Of a stretch of 64,000 nucleotides of DNA, positions 43,610 to 52,388 are shown one piece after another (the stretch's first letter is position 1; every line of letters starts with the position of its first letter). Source of the stretch: Nocardiopsis metallicus. GTDB taxonomy: Bacteria > Actinomycetota > Actinomycetes > Streptosporangiales > Streptosporangiaceae. Location: NCBI RefSeq assembly GCF_014201115.1, contig NZ_JACHDO010000001.1:6510001-6574000 (forward strand), written 5' to 3'. Both the position numbers and the translations under genes were made by a program. A model generated the notes under the pieces. It was not told where the DNA came from. It worked only from the letters and a program-made list of their open reading frames with translations, and searched no databases.

Positions 43610-43640
43610 TGTCACATTCTGCACGTTTGAGGGCTTGTTC
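43610..43640 (+). promoter_or_regulatory. Bipartite motif copy 2 (TraD-like gene)
   Basis: TGTCACA, nine bases, TTTGAGGGCTTGTTC, 36 bases before the GTG of the TraD-like gene. Confidence 0.72.
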
Positions 43641-43676
43641 AGGGTGAATCTTCATCCCTAGCCCAAGGACACCCAC

Positions 43677-46007
43677 GTGACACAACCTCACCAACAGGGC
43701 GCCCCACCGCCTCCCACAGGACCCGTACCCGAGGCACGTATCCATGTGGCTCGTGCCGAGCTCGTGCTGGCCCGCGACGCCCACCTGGCGCTGCGGGAGG
43801 TGCCGTTGCGCCCTGACCCGTTGCAGAGCATCGTCTCGGCTGTGGCCGCCGTGCGGCACGACCTGGGCGAGCACGCTGAGATCTGCCTGGACCTGTCACC
43901 CGTGACGCCCGCCCGCGTGGCCCACCTCATCGAAGAGGGCACCCACCCAGGTGGTGCGAACGGCTGGGTGGTCCGGGCCTTGTCGTCCCTAAGCCGCGGA
44001 TTGGGCTCCCTCCTGAGCGAGTTGGTTGACGAGGTCGTGCCCGGCACGACCTCGTCCCGCTCTCCCGCACTGGCGCCAGGGACCGACCATGCTTTTCATG
44101 GGGGCCAGGGCACCAAATTCGCTTTCGGTGAGCCGGTCTTCTCCGCTCAGGTCCTCATTCGGGTGGAGAGCGAGATCCCGGGCCGGGCCCAGGCTCATCT
44201 GCACCAGATCATGTCGGCCTTGGACACCTACGCTGGCGACAACTACTGGAAGGCTGCCGGGGTCAATCTCGGCTTCCTCCATCTGGGTGCCGACGCCTGG
44301 CCTTGGCGCCGAAGGTTTGACGAGCGCGTTGCCACCGGCAGGTTCGCGCCGCGGGCGGAGAACCTGGTGACCGCACGCGAGATCATGGGTCTGCTCAAGC
44401 CCCCTACTCGGCACTGCCATGGCCAGAACGTGCTGCGCTCTGGCGGCCTGGTGCCTGCACCTCCCACCACCTTGCCCACCTATCAGGGGCAGCCGGATGT
44501 GCTGCCGCTGGGCTATGCCCGGATGCAGGACGGCACCGAACGCCTCCTGGGCACCCCGCTCGACGATCTCTTCTTCTCCTTCCGAACCGGCAAGTCTCGG
44601 TACGGCAAGACCGAAGTCGCCCTCGTGCAGGCAGTGGCCTTGGCCTTGAGCGGCCACGGCGTGTGGTTCCTGGACCCGCATGCTGACGGATGGCGACGTG
44701 CTGCGGCGATGTTGACCAGCCCGGAGGTGCTATCCCGACTGTGGGAGATCGACCTGACCGTGCGCGGCACCAACGCCAAGATCGCCGGCTACAACCCCTT
44801 GAGCATGCACGGCCTGGGCGCCGAGCACATCGAGGACCGGGTCGATGCTGTCGTCACCGCCATCGCCAGCGCCCTGTCCTGGTCCGACACCGCCTCCCGC
44901 GCTCGCACCATCTTGACCAAGGCATGCGAGACCCTGTGCCACCTGGGATTGCGGCTTCCTCGTCAGGCCCAACCCACTCTGTTCACCATTCCGCGGTTGC
45001 TGACTGACACCGAGTGGCGCGACCCCCTGCTTGCCTTCCTGCCCGCGAGCTTGCGCCGATGGTGGAAGGACACCTACCCGCGGTACCCGCAGGAGGCGAC
45101 GCCGACCGTCACCAACATCATCGACCGGTTGGCGGCCTCACCGACGCTGTCGGCCTTCTTTGGTTCCGCGCACGGTTCCTATGACGTACGTAGGGCCATG
45201 GACGAGGGCAAGGTCGTCTTCCTGTGCCCTCCTGGTGGCGATGTCGGCAGGATCGTCAACTGCCTGCTGGTCTACGACCTCTTCCGCGCCGGCAAGTCGC
45301 GCGGCGACCTACCGCCGGAACAGCGCCGCCGCTACGACGCCATGATCGACGAGCTCACCGCGATCGACGGCGCCTCCAAGGGCCACCTCGCCGCCATCCT
45401 CGAACAGCTCGGTAAGTTCGGCGTCAGGTTGCACGCCATGACCCAGATGGCCCAGCGCCTGTCCAAGCACACCCGCGACGCGCTGCTGCAGAACCAGAGC
45501 TTGCTCAGCTCGACCGCAGGGGAGGTCGACGCGGTCCGGGTCATCACCCGCCAGTGGGCCAACCGAGTCCACCCCGACACCCTGGTCGACTTGCCCCGAT
45601 ACCACCACGTCGTCTCCACCACGGTGGCCGGCGAGACCACCCAACCTTTCCGCGTACGCGGTCCCCTGCTGGACGAGCTTTTCGCCGAGCACAGCCGCCC
45701 CGACCGGCTCGGCCTCCAGCAACGCGCGATCGACGCCAACCTCAAGCGGCGCCGGATCGGGGAAGTCTTGGAGGAGATGGAGACCCTCGAAACCCGCATC
45801 CACTTGGTCCTCGGGCTACCTGACCCCGATCTACCGCAACCCAAAACAGGCAACAACACCGGTAAAGAACCCAAGCTCTCGGGCGATCGGTCCGGCTCTG
45901 CAGGGGAGGGCACCACCACCTCACTCACCGCACCGACAGAACCCAAGAACACTGACACCGCACCTGCCGAAGAAGAAGGCTTCACTCAGCAGGGAGGCAT
46001 CCTGTGA
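43677..46007 (+). CDS. TraD/VirD4-like coupling ATPase
   Basis: A 776-residue soluble ATPase that would deliver DNA or proteins to the T4SS. The P-loop is RTGKSRYGKTEVAL near residue 305, followed by GVWFLDPHADGW, VVFLCPPGGDVGRIVN (beta-strand like Walker B region), DAMIDELTAIDGASKG and QMAQRLSKHTRDALLQNQSLL. No membrane helix is seen, unlike VirD4; the 41739 protein could supply one. The C-terminus is a disordered Lys/Thr/Pro tail. GTG start; the stop overlaps the next start (GTGA). Confidence 0.78.
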   Translation: MTQPHQQGAPPPPTGPVPEARIHVARAELVLARDAHLALREVPLRPDPLQSIVSAVAAVRHDLGEHAEICLDLSPVTPARVAHLIEEGTHPGGANGWVVRALSSLSRGLGSLLSELVDEVVPGTTSSRSPALAPGTDHAFHGGQGTKFAFGEPVFSAQVLIRVESEIPGRAQAHLHQIMSALDTYAGDNYWKAAGVNLGFLHLGADAWPWRRRFDERVATGRFAPRAENLVTAREIMGLLKPPTRHCHGQNVLRSGGLVPAPPTTLPTYQGQPDVLPLGYARMQDGTERLLGTPLDDLFFSFRTGKSRYGKTEVALVQAVALALSGHGVWFLDPHADGWRRAAAMLTSPEVLSRLWEIDLTVRGTNAKIAGYNPLSMHGLGAEHIEDRVDAVVTAIASALSWSDTASRARTILTKACETLCHLGLRLPRQAQPTLFTIPRLLTDTEWRDPLLAFLPASLRRWWKDTYPRYPQEATPTVTNIIDRLAASPTLSAFFGSAHGSYDVRRAMDEGKVVFLCPPGGDVGRIVNCLLVYDLFRAGKSRGDLPPEQRRRYDAMIDELTAIDGASKGHLAAILEQLGKFGVRLHAMTQMAQRLSKHTRDALLQNQSLLSSTAGEVDAVRVITRQWANRVHPDTLVDLPRYHHVVSTTVAGETTQPFRVRGPLLDELFAEHSRPDRLGLQQRAIDANLKRRRIGEVLEEMETLETRIHLVLGLPDPDLPQPKTGNNTGKEPKLSGDRSGSAGEGTTTSLTAPTEPKNTDTAPAEEEGFTQQGGIL

Positions 46008-46930
46008 GTATCGCTCCTATACAGCTCAGCAGCGTTGCTCGCACGACTTTGAGCGTGCTCTATCAACACCGCCTGGCCACCAGCTACCAGCTACGGCGCT
46101 TGGTCACACCCCAAGGTTCCAGTCGTCAGTACCTGTGGAAAATCCTCACCGAGCTGCGTCGCTACGGCCTCATCGAACGGGTCATCCCCAGCACCCGCGA
46201 GCACCACCGCTGGTACCTGACCAACGCGGGCGCCGAAGCTGCGGAGGAGGCCATGCCCGGGGGTGCACGCAACTTCCGTATGAGCGCCCAGCGGGCGGCT
46301 GGACCCCTACAGCAGCACATGCTCTCCGTCGTGGACATGGGACTGGCCTTCATAGACGCTGCCGCACAACAAGGCGATGATTTCGGGCCCCTGGACTGGA
46401 TGCCAGAGGTGGCGCACCGCTACCGCGGCGGAGACATGCGCTTCGAAGACACCCACCTGATCAGCGACGCCTTGGTGCATTACACCCGCATCACCGCCAA
46501 GGGAAGCCGGTTGCAGGTTCAGGCACTAGTGGAGGTGGATCGGGCAACGATGCCGGTTCCCCGCCTGGCCAGCAAGCTCGGTGCTTACGCCCGCTACTAC
46601 GACTATGACCCCCAGCCGAAGGGGCAGAGGTCTGCGGCCAAACGTGCCGCTCAACCCGCTTGGCGTACTCGCTATCCCAAATGGCCCCGCGTGCTGGTGG
46701 TTCTGGACGGCGAACAGCGCCAACTCCAAGAGCGTCGGCGTGTCGACTTGGCGGTCTACGCCTCCAACATGATGCACCTGGCCCACCCGCGTCCGGGCTT
46801 CTACATCGGCGCTGCCACCATGCACGATCTGAAAGAGCAGGGGCCGCATGAGCCGATTTGGCTGAACCTGCTGCGGCCAGAGGAGGAAGCAACCAGCTTC
46901 CTGCACCGCGACCCCCAGAACCGCACCTAA
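46004..46930 (+). CDS. Replication-relaxation family protein
   Basis: A 308-residue protein of the replication-relaxation family. The N-terminal winged-helix (VLYQHRLATSYQLRRLVTP, WKILTELRRYGLIERVIPS, HHRWYLTNAGAEAAEE) is followed by an alpha/beta nuclease-like core with HYTRITAKGSRLQVQALVEVDRATM and KWPRVLVVLDGEQ. Members occur on actinobacterial plasmids and conjugative elements. With no other relaxase nearby it is the best candidate for DNA processing at the origin. Coupled to the TraD-like gene. Confidence 0.8.
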   Translation: MSIAPIQLSSVARTTLSVLYQHRLATSYQLRRLVTPQGSSRQYLWKILTELRRYGLIERVIPSTREHHRWYLTNAGAEAAEEAMPGGARNFRMSAQRAAGPLQQHMLSVVDMGLAFIDAAAQQGDDFGPLDWMPEVAHRYRGGDMRFEDTHLISDALVHYTRITAKGSRLQVQALVEVDRATMPVPRLASKLGAYARYYDYDPQPKGQRSAAKRAAQPAWRTRYPKWPRVLVVLDGEQRQLQERRRVDLAVYASNMMHLAHPRPGFYIGAATMHDLKEQGPHEPIWLNLLRPEEEATSFLHRDPQNRT

Positions 46931-46939
46931 CGGGTAAGT

Positions 46940-46970
46940 GCCTGTGCCCGGCCAATGGCCGGGCACAGGC
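46940..46970 (+). terminator. Terminator after the TraD-like operon
   Basis: A 14-bp perfect stem GCCTGTGCCCGGCC and complement with AAT loop, followed by TTG. Confidence 0.8.
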
Positions 46971-47032
46971 TTGTGCCTGATGGTGGTTGTTCGCGCCACC
47001 TGGGCTTCTTATGGGCTGTTTCCTGCGCAGCC

Positions 47033-47063
47033 TGTCACAAGCTGATGCTTTGAGGGCTTGTTC
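47033..47063 (+). promoter_or_regulatory. Bipartite motif copy 3 (ParB-like operon)
   Basis: TGTCACA, nine bases, TTTGAGGGCTTGTTC. It ends only 5 bases before the annotated ATG at 47069; the next in-frame ATG at 47114 would restore the spacing seen elsewhere. Confidence 0.72.
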
Positions 47064-47068
47064 CTTGT

Positions 47069-48334
47069 ATGAGCACTGATGACACCACCGTGCTGGGCGG
47101 CATCTCGGCCCTGATGTCCTCCCCACGCCTGCGGCAACGGCGGATGGACTCCATCCCCCTGCGCGGCCCCAGCGCCCCCACCACCCTCGTGCAGGGACGC
47201 CAGCCCGGCGATACCACCACCCCTACGGAACTGTCGGACCTGATCAGCTCCATCTCCACTGTCGGGGTACTTCAGCCGGTCCTGGCCGAGGAGATCCCGG
47301 CAGAGGAGGGTCCACCACGTCTGCAGCTTGTCACGGGGGAACGGCGTCTGCGCGCCTGCCGGTGGGGCGCGGCAAACCTGTCGGACAACCCCCACTTCGA
47401 CGCCCTGCCCGCCATCATCTGCCCCGGTCCGCTGTCAGAGTCTGAACGCCGTACCTGGCAGATCGTGGAGAACCTGGCCCGCGAACCTTTGCGTCCAGGC
47501 GAACAGGCCGCCGCTCTGATGTGGCATCGGTGCGCGGTACTCACCGCCAAGCTTCTGCACTCTGGCAAACCAGTACCCGCCGAGGTCGATGCTCTTCAGG
47601 ATCCGGTGCAGCGCTGGGAGGCATTGGAACGCATCCGCGGTGGAGACATCACCGCTGCTGCTCCATGGACAGAAGTCCTCAACCGGCTTGGGCTCCAGCT
47701 GAGCCCGCGCAAAGCCCGCGAGCTCGTCTCTGCCTTCAAAGCCCTGCCCGCTTCCTTGTCCGAGGAGATGGACGAGGAGAAGGTCCGCTTGGCCACCAGG
47801 ATCCGCTTTGCGCGACTGCGGGCGGGACGTGAGGAGGCAGCGGACGCGATCTGGGCCGCGGTCAAAGCCTCCAAGAAGACCCCTGTGCTCGCCTCAGCCG
47901 TGCAAACGGCCATGACTGACCCAGACCTGTCAGCCGAGCAAGTGATCCATCAGGCAGAGCAGGAGCGCGCGCAGGCCAACGAGTCGCGCGCCCAGGCGCT
48001 GAGCCGAACCCACGCCGGTCTGCCCAAGGAACTTCTGCAGGCCGAGCAACTCGCCGACGACCACGAAGACCCCTGTCCCGTACCGGGCGAGGCCACAGAA
48101 CACGAGCAGAGCGAAAGCACCAACGCCCCGCTGGAGGAGTCCCCGGCCTCTCACCGTGCTGGAGATGAGGCCGAGGCGGATGCCACTGCCTGCTTGGAGA
48201 GCCTGCGCCTCCTACTCGCCGACCTGCGCTCCGGCAAGGCCTTGAGCCGCTACGCGCGCGGGTCGCTGCGCCTGCTCCTGGACGAACTCCACCCTCACCT
48301 AGACAACGCCCACGATCAGGAGGTTCGTGCATGA
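47069..48334 (+). CDS. ParB-like partition/nuclease-domain protein
   Basis: A 421-residue ParB/Srx-fold protein. The N-terminal ParB domain shows LSDLISSISTVGVLQPVLAE, LVTGERRLRACRWG near residue 90 and WQIVENLAREPLRPGEQAA. A helical middle with a HTH-like stretch (LNRLGLQLSPRKARELVSAF) and an acidic C-terminus follow. No ParA is adjacent, so it may act alone or with a distant ParA. ATG at 47069 or, judging from promoter spacing, 47114. First gene of a six-gene operon. Confidence 0.8.
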   Translation: MSTDDTTVLGGISALMSSPRLRQRRMDSIPLRGPSAPTTLVQGRQPGDTTTPTELSDLISSISTVGVLQPVLAEEIPAEEGPPRLQLVTGERRLRACRWGAANLSDNPHFDALPAIICPGPLSESERRTWQIVENLAREPLRPGEQAAALMWHRCAVLTAKLLHSGKPVPAEVDALQDPVQRWEALERIRGGDITAAAPWTEVLNRLGLQLSPRKARELVSAFKALPASLSEEMDEEKVRLATRIRFARLRAGREEAADAIWAAVKASKKTPVLASAVQTAMTDPDLSAEQVIHQAEQERAQANESRAQALSRTHAGLPKELLQAEQLADDHEDPCPVPGEATEHEQSESTNAPLEESPASHRAGDEAEADATACLESLRLLLADLRSGKALSRYARGSLRLLLDELHPHLDNAHDQEVRA

Positions 48335-49458
48335 GCCCCATCGACCTACCCATCCCCACCGCCCAGGTCCCTGTCCCCACGCGCGGGTGCGACTGCACTG
48401 CCTGCCCCTGGTGGGCTGGCCCCGACGGTACGGGTGGCCCGGCCACAGTTGAGCCCCTGTGCTCCGGCAGCAACAGCGACTGCTCCTACTGCGGGTGCTC
48501 GCGCGCAGAAGCCGACGCCCCAGCCGGAGCATGCGGAACCTGCCCCATCCGCTGCCCCTCCCGCGACAACCTGCGCGAGTGGATGGTCGACGTCAAAGCC
48601 ACCTTGTCCTTCGACGACATCGAGCTGCCTGACCACGGCCTGCCCCACCTGCCCGGATACATCCCCCAGGTCGACGGCACCGCGGTCACCGCGCTGGACG
48701 AGCACCTGTCCTGGCCCGCCTACGCCGTGGGCCTGCGCCGGGTCTTCAGCCCTCGCTCGCACACCATCTACCCGCGCTGGCGAGACGGAGCTCGCGCCCA
48801 AGAACTGCTGGGACTCCAACCCGGCCAGCTCGCCGTGCTGTCCGGGTACGGGGAGGACCCGCTGGTGGAGGCGTTCTGGTCGCTGCGCCGCCGCGACCGT
48901 CTCATCGAGCAGATCGCCGACCAGGGCTGGGACCTGGTCTTGGCCTGCAACTACAGCATCTACGGCAACTGGCCCCGTATAGAGCACCTGATCAACATGC
49001 GTCGCTCCCTGCTGCTGGCCACCGAGTTCGCCGAGGCCGGGCTGCCCACCGTTCCGAACGTCTACTGGTTCAGGCTCGAAGACCTCGAGAGATGGGCCGA
49101 GTGGATCGCTGAGGCCAGCCCTCCCGCGATCGCCATCAACGCCCAGACCATGCGTACCGGCGCCGACTGGGACAGCTGGTTGCTTCCTGGGCTGCACTGG
49201 CTGGCTGCCCACATCCCGGCGGACCTGCCGGTGATCATTACTGGCCTCTCACGCCCCGACCGCATCGGCACCGCGACCGAGTTGCTCGGGGATCGGATGA
49301 CCTTGCTCAACCAGACCCCTCAGGCCTACGGGCTGCACGGCGAGGTCATGGGCCCCCAGGGCCGCCAACGCGTACACGCCAGCACCCCGGACGCCTTCCG
49401 CAGCAGCGTCCGCTACTTCGCATCCCTGATGCCCCACCCCTCGGAGGTGAGCTCATGA
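48331..49458 (+). CDS. DUF4417 domain protein with cysteine-rich N-terminus
   Basis: A 375-residue soluble protein. The first 80 residues hold a dense Cys cluster (CDCTACPWW, SDCSYCGCSR, CGTCPIRCPSR) suited to bind zinc or an Fe-S cluster. The rest matches DUF4417: GYGEDPLVEAFWSLR, DLVLACNYSIYGNWPRIEHL and VYWFRLEDLERWAEWI. Family function unknown; common in phages and mobile elements. ATG overlaps the parB-like stop. Confidence 0.72.
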   Translation: MSPIDLPIPTAQVPVPTRGCDCTACPWWAGPDGTGGPATVEPLCSGSNSDCSYCGCSRAEADAPAGACGTCPIRCPSRDNLREWMVDVKATLSFDDIELPDHGLPHLPGYIPQVDGTAVTALDEHLSWPAYAVGLRRVFSPRSHTIYPRWRDGARAQELLGLQPGQLAVLSGYGEDPLVEAFWSLRRRDRLIEQIADQGWDLVLACNYSIYGNWPRIEHLINMRRSLLLATEFAEAGLPTVPNVYWFRLEDLERWAEWIAEASPPAIAINAQTMRTGADWDSWLLPGLHWLAAHIPADLPVIITGLSRPDRIGTATELLGDRMTLLNQTPQAYGLHGEVMGPQGRQRVHASTPDAFRSSVRYFASLMPHPSEVSS

Positions 49459-49811
49459 CCGAATTCACGCCGGCCCGCCGGTTGTTCGTCCTGCTCGTAT
49501 GGTCTCCCTCCCTAGGGGTGCCCGCCGACCCAGTGGGCGTGCTCGGCACAGAAAGAAAAGGCAACAGCCCCCAGCTCGACTCCCACGTTTCCTGGGTGCG
49601 CTCACACGAGGGGAGCGCCTGGCCCTGGCAGGAACGCCTGCGCACCGCGGGCCCGCTCACCCCTGAACTGCTGGAGTACTGGCTGGACCAGGACGGCACC
49701 GTGCACCTGATCGAAGAGGAGCAGGTGTCCGAAGCACCGAGCCTGTCCCACCTGGTCGAGGGACACCTGGACCAGGTGCTGGTGGATCTGGCTGTGGGGG
49801 AGGGGCGCTGA
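49455..49811 (+). CDS. Small hypothetical protein before the kinase-like giant
   Basis: A 118-residue soluble acidic protein (VEGHLDQVLVDLAVGEGR at the end). ATG overlaps the upstream stop and its own stop shares a base with the next ATG. The size and position suit a chaperone or antitoxin for the following large protein (inference only). Confidence 0.6.
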   Translation: MTEFTPARRLFVLLVWSPSLGVPADPVGVLGTERKGNSPQLDSHVSWVRSHEGSAWPWQERLRTAGPLTPELLEYWLDQDGTVHLIEEEQVSEAPSLSHLVEGHLDQVLVDLAVGEGR

Positions 49812-52387
49812 TGGGTTCGGGCGGATCGCAAACACACGCGCTCTACACCACCGCTCCCACCGTCCACGAGGAGGTGACCTCGGAACTGGGGCTGGACGTG
49901 GATCAGGTGGTGGACCTGGTCCAGGAGCAGGAAGCTCAACCGAGCGAGGTTGAGCCCGCTGAAGGGCTGGGTGAGGCGGCGGCTGAGCACCTGGAGAAGT
50001 TCCACCAACTCTTTGACGAAATCAAGGCCCTTCAGGAAGGGCCTGACCATTTCGCCATGATCGAATCCTCCGACGAAGACCCCGAACTGGATTGGTACAA
50101 GAAACTTCAGCACACCACCAATCTGGCCAGCCACCATCTCATCAATGCCGTCGGTCAGGGATTTCCGGGAGATCAAGCCGAAGAGCTCAATGATCTCAAG
50201 GGAAAAGCCACTGCAGAGGCGTTGGCGGGTCTGAGCGATCAGCAGCTGCAGAAGATCGCCAAGGGCCAGGGATTCTTGTATCCCGAGCTGGTCGGGATTA
50301 ACCATGCTCCTGGTGCCAATCACGCACTTGTGCATTGGCTGGACCCGCACTATTTCTCGGACCTGGATTCCAAAACGAAGATCCAGGCCAAAGCCCAAGA
50401 GCGCTTCACCCAGCTGTGCGCAGGTCAAACAGTCGCAGGTAAGACACTGGCGGACGTGGACCACTCCGGCTACGGGTCCAGTACCTGGACGGTGTCTCAG
50501 GAGCAGTACACGGCCATGTGCTCCACCCTGAACCAACAGGCTGAAGCCTTCACCTCCTTGCCCGCCGAGGAACGTGCTCAGTCGCTGGCACAGATGATCG
50601 ACGCTGAGAACAAGATCTTCACAGCCAAGATCCCATGGATCCAATCCGAATCACTGAGCGGTTCCAAAGCCGAAGCCACGGTCAAGGTCGACGAAGTCCT
50701 GGCAGGCTTGCCGCCCAACACCCCAGACGTCAAGATCGCGCTGGAAGCGGCACAGAAACAGGGGCACATCCCCGCTGTACAGCGACAGTTCCTAGCAGAT
50801 ATGGCAGCTCTGCAGCTAGCTCGGGCCTCGGTGCCCCAAAGTGAAAAGGATGAATTGCTCAAGGTCGCCGACCACCGCTTCGCTCAGTTCACTGTTGCAA
50901 AGCACTGGCACGACACGCTCATGGCCCCGGGCGGGCTCATCTCCTTCACCGACGACGGCAAACTCGCAGTCTCCAGTGCTGAGGGCGGAAAGGCCTCGGC
51001 CGATGACATCGTCAACGTGGCTCAGGCCGCACAGAAGTACTTCGCGGCCCAGAAAGACGTATCGGAATGGATCCTACAAACCTCCGACGCCCCCAACATG
51101 TACAAGCAGATTTCCGGGACAGAGGCGCATAACGGACCGCTGACACCCGAGGACCTGTCCAAGAAGTTCAAGGCGTGGGCGGTGAGCCAAGACAAACACG
51201 CCATGATCCAAGCAGCCCAGACACTGGGGATGACTGGCGGAAAAGCACCGGCCAAGCTCTCCAAGACCTACGCCAAGATGCACATCGCTGCGGTGTGGTT
51301 CAAAGGGGCTGGAGTGAGTCCACCCAGCACAGGCCCGGCGGCGCCTTCTACTGCGAAGAAGGCGTCCGCGTCCACACCCTCGCCTGCTCCAACTGCTTCG
51401 GCATTCCCATCCACGAAAACGAGCGTGGTGGCCAAGACCAGCTTCGGTGGCCACCACGCCAAACTCCTGGACGCCCTGAAGCACTACAGCGGTGCCGCTG
51501 TGGATGTACCCAAACCGGTGGACGCCAAGGCCGTGGCGACCCACGACTTCGGCTCCGGCACCTCCGCCACCGGCCTGGGCGGTGTGCACTCCAAGTCGCT
51601 GCACACCGGGCCTGACGGCGGCCAGTGGATGTTCAAGCCGGACAAGAAGACCGGCGGGGCCAGAGCCGCTGCCGAGGCCGCTGCCTCCCAAATCTTCCAA
51701 GCCGCCGGAGTCTCGGCTGTGCCCGTGTACACAGCCAAGGTCGGCGGCCACACGGGCGCAGTCCAGCCGATGGTCAAAGGCGCCTCCGCCCTGCCCTCTG
51801 AACCCAAAGCCTGGACCCAAGCCGACGTCGACCACATGGTGCGCGCCCACGTGGCCCAGTGGGTCTTCGGCGACCACGACAGTCACCCCGGAAATATCCT
51901 CAAAACCCCTTCCGGTGGCCTCGTGCCCATCGACGCCGGCCAAGCCTTCAAGCACTACGGCACCGACAAGCTAAGCCTGGACTACCACCCCAACGCCAGC
52001 TTCGGAGCCCCGCGGCCTGCCTACCAGCAGGCCTACCAAGCCGCTGCCAAAGGCGGTCTTGCCGACGGGGTCAAGATCAAACCCGCGGTGGCCCACCCCG
52101 TCATCAAGCAGCTCGAATCCATCCCCGATTCCCAATGGAGGGCGATGCTGCATGCCACCGCCCACCAGGGGGCCAAGAACTCCCAGATCGGGTGGGTACC
52201 GCACATGCGTAAGAGGGCCGCCACCAAGCACAAGATCCCCGCCTCCAAGGTCACCAGCGATCAGATCGCCGAGGCGTTCCTTGACCACGCCTGCGAGCGA
52301 AAGAACGGCTTGAGGCAGGCCTTCACCAGCTTCTTCAGCAAGGAGCTCAACCTGCCCGGCGCCGACGTACTGAAGTACGGGGGCTGA
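49811..52387 (+). CDS. 858-residue protein with C-terminal kinase-like domain and N-terminal tag
   Basis: A large soluble protein without signal or membrane helix. It opens with MGSGGSQTHALYTTAPT, a tag shared with the next gene. A long helical body (about 30-500) and a Ser/Thr/Pro linker (about 500-545) lead to a PI3K/HipA/FAM20-like kinase fold at about 560-780. This has QWMFKPDKK (nucleotide-binding Lys), HVAQWVFGDHDSHPGNIL (catalytic Asp/Asn loop, about 686) and VPIDAGQAF (metal Asp, about 710). The substrate is unknown. Polymorphic-toxin-like architecture and location in the transfer locus suggest a T4SS cargo or a phage-like head-associated enzyme. Confidence 0.6.
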   Translation: MGSGGSQTHALYTTAPTVHEEVTSELGLDVDQVVDLVQEQEAQPSEVEPAEGLGEAAAEHLEKFHQLFDEIKALQEGPDHFAMIESSDEDPELDWYKKLQHTTNLASHHLINAVGQGFPGDQAEELNDLKGKATAEALAGLSDQQLQKIAKGQGFLYPELVGINHAPGANHALVHWLDPHYFSDLDSKTKIQAKAQERFTQLCAGQTVAGKTLADVDHSGYGSSTWTVSQEQYTAMCSTLNQQAEAFTSLPAEERAQSLAQMIDAENKIFTAKIPWIQSESLSGSKAEATVKVDEVLAGLPPNTPDVKIALEAAQKQGHIPAVQRQFLADMAALQLARASVPQSEKDELLKVADHRFAQFTVAKHWHDTLMAPGGLISFTDDGKLAVSSAEGGKASADDIVNVAQAAQKYFAAQKDVSEWILQTSDAPNMYKQISGTEAHNGPLTPEDLSKKFKAWAVSQDKHAMIQAAQTLGMTGGKAPAKLSKTYAKMHIAAVWFKGAGVSPPSTGPAAPSTAKKASASTPSPAPTASAFPSTKTSVVAKTSFGGHHAKLLDALKHYSGAAVDVPKPVDAKAVATHDFGSGTSATGLGGVHSKSLHTGPDGGQWMFKPDKKTGGARAAAEAAASQIFQAAGVSAVPVYTAKVGGHTGAVQPMVKGASALPSEPKAWTQADVDHMVRAHVAQWVFGDHDSHPGNILKTPSGGLVPIDAGQAFKHYGTDKLSLDYHPNASFGAPRPAYQQAYQAAAKGGLADGVKIKPAVAHPVIKQLESIPDSQWRAMLHATAHQGAKNSQIGWVPHMRKRAATKHKIPASKVTSDQIAEAFLDHACERKNGLRQAFTSFFSKELNLPGADVLKYGG

Positions 52388-52388
52388 C

